Shown here piece after piece: positions 6,250 through 8,521 of a stretch of 8,521 nucleotides of DNA. Position 1 is the first letter of the stretch, and the number at the start of each line of letters is the position of its first letter. The position numbers and the translations under genes are program-made. The notes under the pieces were generated by a model. The model saw nothing but the letters and a program-made list of their open reading frames with translations. It was not told where the DNA came from and did no database searches. Where the stretch lies: assembly GCA_011042705.1 (NCBI GenBank), contig DRBW01000188.1, forward strand, positions 1 through 8,521. The letters run 5' to 3'. The stretch comes from Caldifarciminota bacterium. Its GTDB lineage: Bacteria; Hydrothermota; Hydrothermia; B15-G9; DRBW01.

Positions 6250-6493
6250 AGCGACCTTCCTCCGCCAGGGCGCCGAAAGGTTCAAGATGGAAAAATAGAC
6301 TTCCGGGGGATTTAAAATCGGGGGAAATTATCGAAAGGGGATTTCGGGAAATTATTCACTCAGGGCGGGTGAACGAGGCAGAATTGTCACAAATATGTCA
6401 CAAAAATGCGCAGAAAGGGGAAATGTCGTGGAAAGTTTCGGGAAAGGAGCAAGTCGCGAAAGCCGGAAAAGCATGTAAAAACGGCAAACCGAG
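6250..6493. other. Intergenic region with direct repeats, probable regulatory zone
   Basis: No gene is supported here on either strand. It holds two copies of TGTCACAAA (6385-6393, 6396-6404) with an 11-nt period, and a duplicated motif that on the minus strand reads ATAATTTCCC (starting at 6355 and 6331) followed by AATCCCC-like sequence. AATAAT- and GATAAT-type -10 candidates on the minus strand lie in these repeats, but none has a good -35 at 16-18 bp. The region is the natural place for the promoter of the minus-strand cluster and for the end of the rpsT-tRNA transcript. Confidence 0.4.
6385..6404. repeat. Tandem 9-bp direct repeat TGTCACAAA, 11-nt period
   Basis: TGTCACAAA occurs at 6385-6393 and again at 6396-6404, separated by TA. 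The period is about one helical turn, as for protein-binding half-sites arranged on one face of DNA. On the minus strand each unit reads TTTGTGACA. It lies about 140-155 nt upstream of the small ORF start at 6249. No regulator can be named. Confidence 0.5.
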
Positions 6494-6568
6494 TGGGCGA
6501 AGGAGGATTCGAACCTCCGACCTCCTGCTTGTAAGGCAGGCGCTCTCACCAGGCTGAGCTATCCGCCC
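6494..6568 (-). tRNA. tRNA-Val (anticodon TAC)
   Basis: The 75-nt minus-strand sequence folds as a standard cloverleaf. The acceptor stem is GGGCGGA with TTCGCCC (one G:U), the D-arm GCTC/GAGC, the anticodon arm CCTGC-CTTACAA-GCAGG, the variable loop AGGTC and the T-arm GGAGG-TTCGAAT-CCTCC. The anticodon is TAC, reading GUA valine codons. The discriminator base is A and no CCA is encoded (CTC follows), so CCA must be added by nucleotidyltransferase. It lies 34 bp downstream of rpsT on the same strand with no terminator between, so the two are probably cotranscribed. Confidence 0.96.
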
Positions 6569-6602
6569 ACTCTGAAAACCACCCCAGAAGTTGAAGTCCC
6601 CT

Positions 6603-6866
6603 CTATCCTTCCAAGGATCTCCTCAACAGCAGGGCAGCTTTTCTCTTCCTGCGAGCAGCGGTGTTCCTGTGGAAAATGCCCTTCGAAACGCCTTTGTCCA
6701 GGGCCGCATAAAGGAGGGATAAAAGTTCTTTCTTCTTTTCCGGGTCAGTCTCGGCCCTGAACTTTTTTGTAAGGGTCTTGACAAAAGATTTATAGCTCTT
6801 GTTTCTGAGCCTCCTCTTCTGTGCCTGTCTCACCCTCTTACGTGCAGACCTGTTAACATTTGCCAT
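6603..6866 (-). CDS. rpsT: 30S ribosomal protein S20
   Basis: An 87-residue, very basic protein, normal for S20 (about 85-90 aa), which binds 16S rRNA in the body of the small subunit. The N-terminus MANVNRSARKRVRQAQKRRL, the central NKSYKSFVKTLTKKF and the C-terminal GVSKGIFHRNTAARRKRKAA match the family well. The ATG at 6866 follows GGAGG by 11 nt. The gene has its own consensus promoter (6894-6922) with a leader of only about 20 nt, too short for an elaborate autoregulatory structure. tRNA-Val follows in the same direction, and ligA is divergent. Confidence 0.97.
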   Translation of the reverse strand: MANVNRSARKRVRQAQKRRLRNKSYKSFVKTLTKKFRAETDPEKKKELLSLLYAALDKGVSKGIFHRNTAARRKRKAALLLRRSLEG

Positions 6867-6893
6867 ATCCGCAACTTCCTCCGTTTGGTGGGT

Positions 6894-6922
6894 ATTATAC
6901 CCGGGCGCGCTTCGCCTGTCAA
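6894..6922 (-). promoter_or_regulatory. Consensus sigma70-type promoter of rpsT
   Basis: On the minus strand TTGACA (6922-6917) and TATAAT (6899-6894) are both perfect matches and are separated by exactly 17 bp. Transcription would start near 6887, about 20 nt before the rpsT ATG. The whole 17-bp spacer is GC-rich, and 16 of its bases form one arm of the inverted repeat 6901-6916/6991-7006. Confidence 0.9.
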
Positions 6923-7006
6923 GGAGAGGAGCTTCAGCCTCCCATCGGGGAGAGTTCCCCTACAGGACTTTTAGATAACGCGGCCATCGGGGCGAAGCGC
7001 GCCCGG
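6901..7006. repeat. 16-bp perfect inverted repeat between rpsT and ligA
   Basis: Positions 6901-6916 are the exact reverse complement of 6991-7006 (GGCGAAGCGCGCCCGG on the plus strand at 6991). Arm centres are 90 bp apart with a 74-nt interval. Each arm itself has partial dyad symmetry (GGCG, five bases, CGCC). The left arm is the spacer of the rpsT promoter; the right arm lies about 60 bp upstream of the ligA ATG and has no -35/-10 boxes at the matching positions. Both arms lie upstream of the expected rpsT start, so they would act as DNA sites rather than in the rpsT mRNA. Confidence 0.8.
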
Positions 7007-7064
7007 TGCTTTACAAAGGCGAGGGATGGGCTTAATTTAAATACATCCAGAAGGAGGTGCGGCC

Positions 7065-8521
7065 ATGAAAAAATTGAGCGAGGAAGAGGCCCGGAAAAGG
7101 ATCGAGGAACTCAGAGAACAGATCAATTACCACAATTATCGCTATTATGTTCTTAACGACCCTATAATTTCTGACGAAGAATACGATGAACTCATGCGGG
7201 AACTCAAAGAGCTGGAGGCCATGTTCCCGCATCTCATAACGCCCGACTCTCCTACCCAGAGGGTCGGTGCACCGCCGAGGGAAGAATTCGGAACCGTGCG
7301 CCATGCGATGCCGATGCTCTCGCTGGAAGACGCCCGCAACCCGGATGAGCTCCGTGAGTTTGACAGGAGGATTAAGAGGGCTCTCGGGTTGCCCGAGGAC
7401 GCGACGATAGAATATGTGGCCGAGCCAAAGTACGACGGGACATCCATGGAAGTTGTTTATGAGAATGGGCGCTTCACCAGGGCTGCGACCCGGGGTGACG
7501 GGGTTGTCGGAGAGGACGTGACCCCCAATGCCAGGACGATAAAGACCCTTCCCCTCAGGCTCATTGCCACCGACCGCTGGCCTATCCCCGCCAGAATCGA
7601 CGTGAGGGGTGAGGTCCTGATGAAAAAGAAAGACTTCGAGGAGCTCAACCGGGAAAGGATGGAACGGGGAGAACCGCTCTTCGCCAACCCCAGGAATGCC
7701 GCCGCCGGTTCCCTGAGGCAGCTCGATCCCAACATAACGGCCCAGAGGAAACTGGACTTCGTGACCTGGGGCGTGGGGCTCGTGGAAGGCGTGGAGTTTA
7801 AAACCCACTGGGACGTGATAGATGCCCTGAAAAGCTACGGCTTCAAGACTTCCTTTCCCGTCAGGCTGGCGAAGGGAATCGAGGAAGTCATCGAGTATTA
7901 CCTCGAGCTTCAGGACAAGAGAGACGACTTCGAATACGAGCTCGACGGTATCGTCGTCAAAGTCAACAGCCTGGAACTCTGGGAAAGGTTAGGAACGACG
8001 GCCAGGAGTCCCAGATACGCCTTTGCGGGAAAGTTCAAACCCCGTCAGAAAACCACACGGCTCATCGACGTGGTGTACCAGGTCGGCCGCACCGGGATAA
8101 TCACGCCCGTGGCGGTCCTGGAGCCCGTGGAGGTGGGAGGAGTTATCGTTTCCAGGGCCACCCTCCACAACTTCGACGAAGTGAAGAGAAAGGGCGTTAT
8201 GGTCGGGGACTACGTGCTCGTCCAGAGGGCCGGCGACGTCATCCCCGAGATAGTCAAGCCAATTCCTGAGAGGAGGACGGGGAAGGAAAAGCCCATAGAG
8301 CCCCCGAAGCGCTGCCCGGTCTGCGGGGCGGAGACTGTCAGGGAAGGGGCCTATTACAAATGCGTGAACATAGCCTGTCCCGCGAAACTCAAGGGAATGT
8401 TGAGGCACATGGCTTCGAGAAGGGCGCTGGACATAGAGGGCCTCGGCGAAAAGCTCAGCCAGCTCCTGGTAGACAGAGGACTGGTAAAGGACCCCGCTGA
8501 CCTCTTTTACCTGAAGAAAGA
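7065..8521 (+). CDS. ligA: NAD-dependent DNA ligase LigA (3' truncated by window)
   Basis: LigA seals nicks with NAD+ during replication and repair. The visible 485 codons cover the NMN-binding domain Ia (Y22, H23 and the DPIISDEEYDEL block), the adenylation domain with nucleophile Lys122 in KYDG, TRGDG (142-146), motif III DVRGEV (179-184), NPRNAAAGSLRQLD, motif IV ELDGIVVK (292-299) and motif V Lys323. The OB fold (VGRTGIITPVAVLEPV) and a four-cysteine zinc finger (C417, C420, C433, C438) follow, then the start of the helix-hairpin-helix domain (LDIEGLGEKL). About 180 residues, including BRCT, should lie beyond the window. The ATG at 7065 is preceded by AGGAGG with 7-nt spacing. A weak promoter (TTTACA 7010-7015 with AT-rich TAATTT near 7033) may drive it. 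Variants around the catalytic motifs (KYDGTS, AGKFKP) are unusual but keep the key lysines. Confidence 0.97.
   Translation, partial: MKKLSEEEARKRIEELREQINYHNYRYYVLNDPIISDEEYDELMRELKELEAMFPHLITPDSPTQRVGAPPREEFGTVRHAMPMLSLEDARNPDELREFDRRIKRALGLPEDATIEYVAEPKYDGTSMEVVYENGRFTRAATRGDGVVGEDVTPNARTIKTLPLRLIATDRWPIPARIDVRGEVLMKKKDFEELNRERMERGEPLFANPRNAAAGSLRQLDPNITAQRKLDFVTWGVGLVEGVEFKTHWDVIDALKSYGFKTSFPVRLAKGIEEVIEYYLELQDKRDDFEYELDGIVVKVNSLELWERLGTTARSPRYAFAGKFKPRQKTTRLIDVVYQVGRTGIITPVAVLEPVEVGGVIVSRATLHNFDEVKRKGVMVGDYVLVQRAGDVIPEIVKPIPERRTGKEKPIEPPKRCPVCGAETVREGAYYKCVNIACPAKLKGMLRHMASRRALDIEGLGEKLSQLLVDRGLVKDPADLFYLKK

Noticed and set aside
6477..6491. Possible terminator after tRNA-Val (CGG/CCG then five Ts on the minus strand)
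   Set aside because: The stem is only 3 bp, too weak to support as a terminator, although some transcript end must occur near here.
6352..6557. Two opposed ORFs crossing the tRNA (one containing RRRIRTSDLLLVRQAL)
   Set aside because: These are the familiar false ORFs created by translating tRNA genes; the cloverleaf explains the sequence.
6860..7156. 98-codon plus-strand frame before ligA
   Set aside because: It runs over the rpsT promoter and the inverted repeat and then into ligA in another frame, with no good SD or motif.

Overview
The window is bacterial: 30S protein S20, a tRNA-Val without an encoded CCA, an NAD-dependent DNA ligase, and strong Shine-Dalgarno (SD) sequences. An ADP-heptose-type nucleotidyltransferase points to an LPS-making, Gram-negative cell. 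A secreted protein whose C-terminus resembles a type IX sorting/FlgD-like domain suggests an FCB-type or candidate-phylum bacterium (WOR-3/TA06-like would fit). Arginine codons are dominated by AGG, ATA is used freely, and a DUF763 protein is present, all of which lean towards a thermophile. The taxonomic placement is inference; no marker here settles it.

Layout. Positions 1-370 hold at most the last nine codons of an upstream gene, then about 280 nt with no recognisable gene, ending in a perfect 19-bp hairpin directly before a DUF763 gene (371-1459, +). That gene ends tail-to-tail with a minus-strand cluster and overlaps it by 13 bp. In transcription order the cluster is: a possible small frameshifted gene (6249-6029), a secreted Asp-box protein (5983-4544, TTG start), RfaE2-like heptose-1-phosphate adenylyltransferase (4498-4010), Nudix hydrolase (4001-3555), DUF72/YecE-like protein (3568-2816) and a soluble GAF-histidine kinase (2826-1447). 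The last four are packed within 8 bp or overlap by 11-14 bp, so they are probably cotranscribed and translationally coupled.

The right part is housekeeping. rpsT (6866-6603, -) runs from a perfect consensus sigma70-type promoter (TTGACA, 17 bp, TATAAT) and is followed 34 bp later by tRNA-Val(TAC). Divergently, ligA starts at 7065 with a good SD and runs off the window at 8521. The 198-bp rpsT-ligA intergenic region contains a 16-bp perfect inverted repeat; one arm fills the spacer of the rpsT promoter and the other lies on the ligA side.

No CRISPR array, insertion sequence or defence cassette was found. The least explained elements are the hairpin/near-leaderless start of the DUF763 gene, the interrupted small ORF before the secreted-protein gene, the long inverted repeat between rpsT and ligA, and the two conserved but poorly understood families (DUF763, DUF72) beside an orphan histidine kinase.
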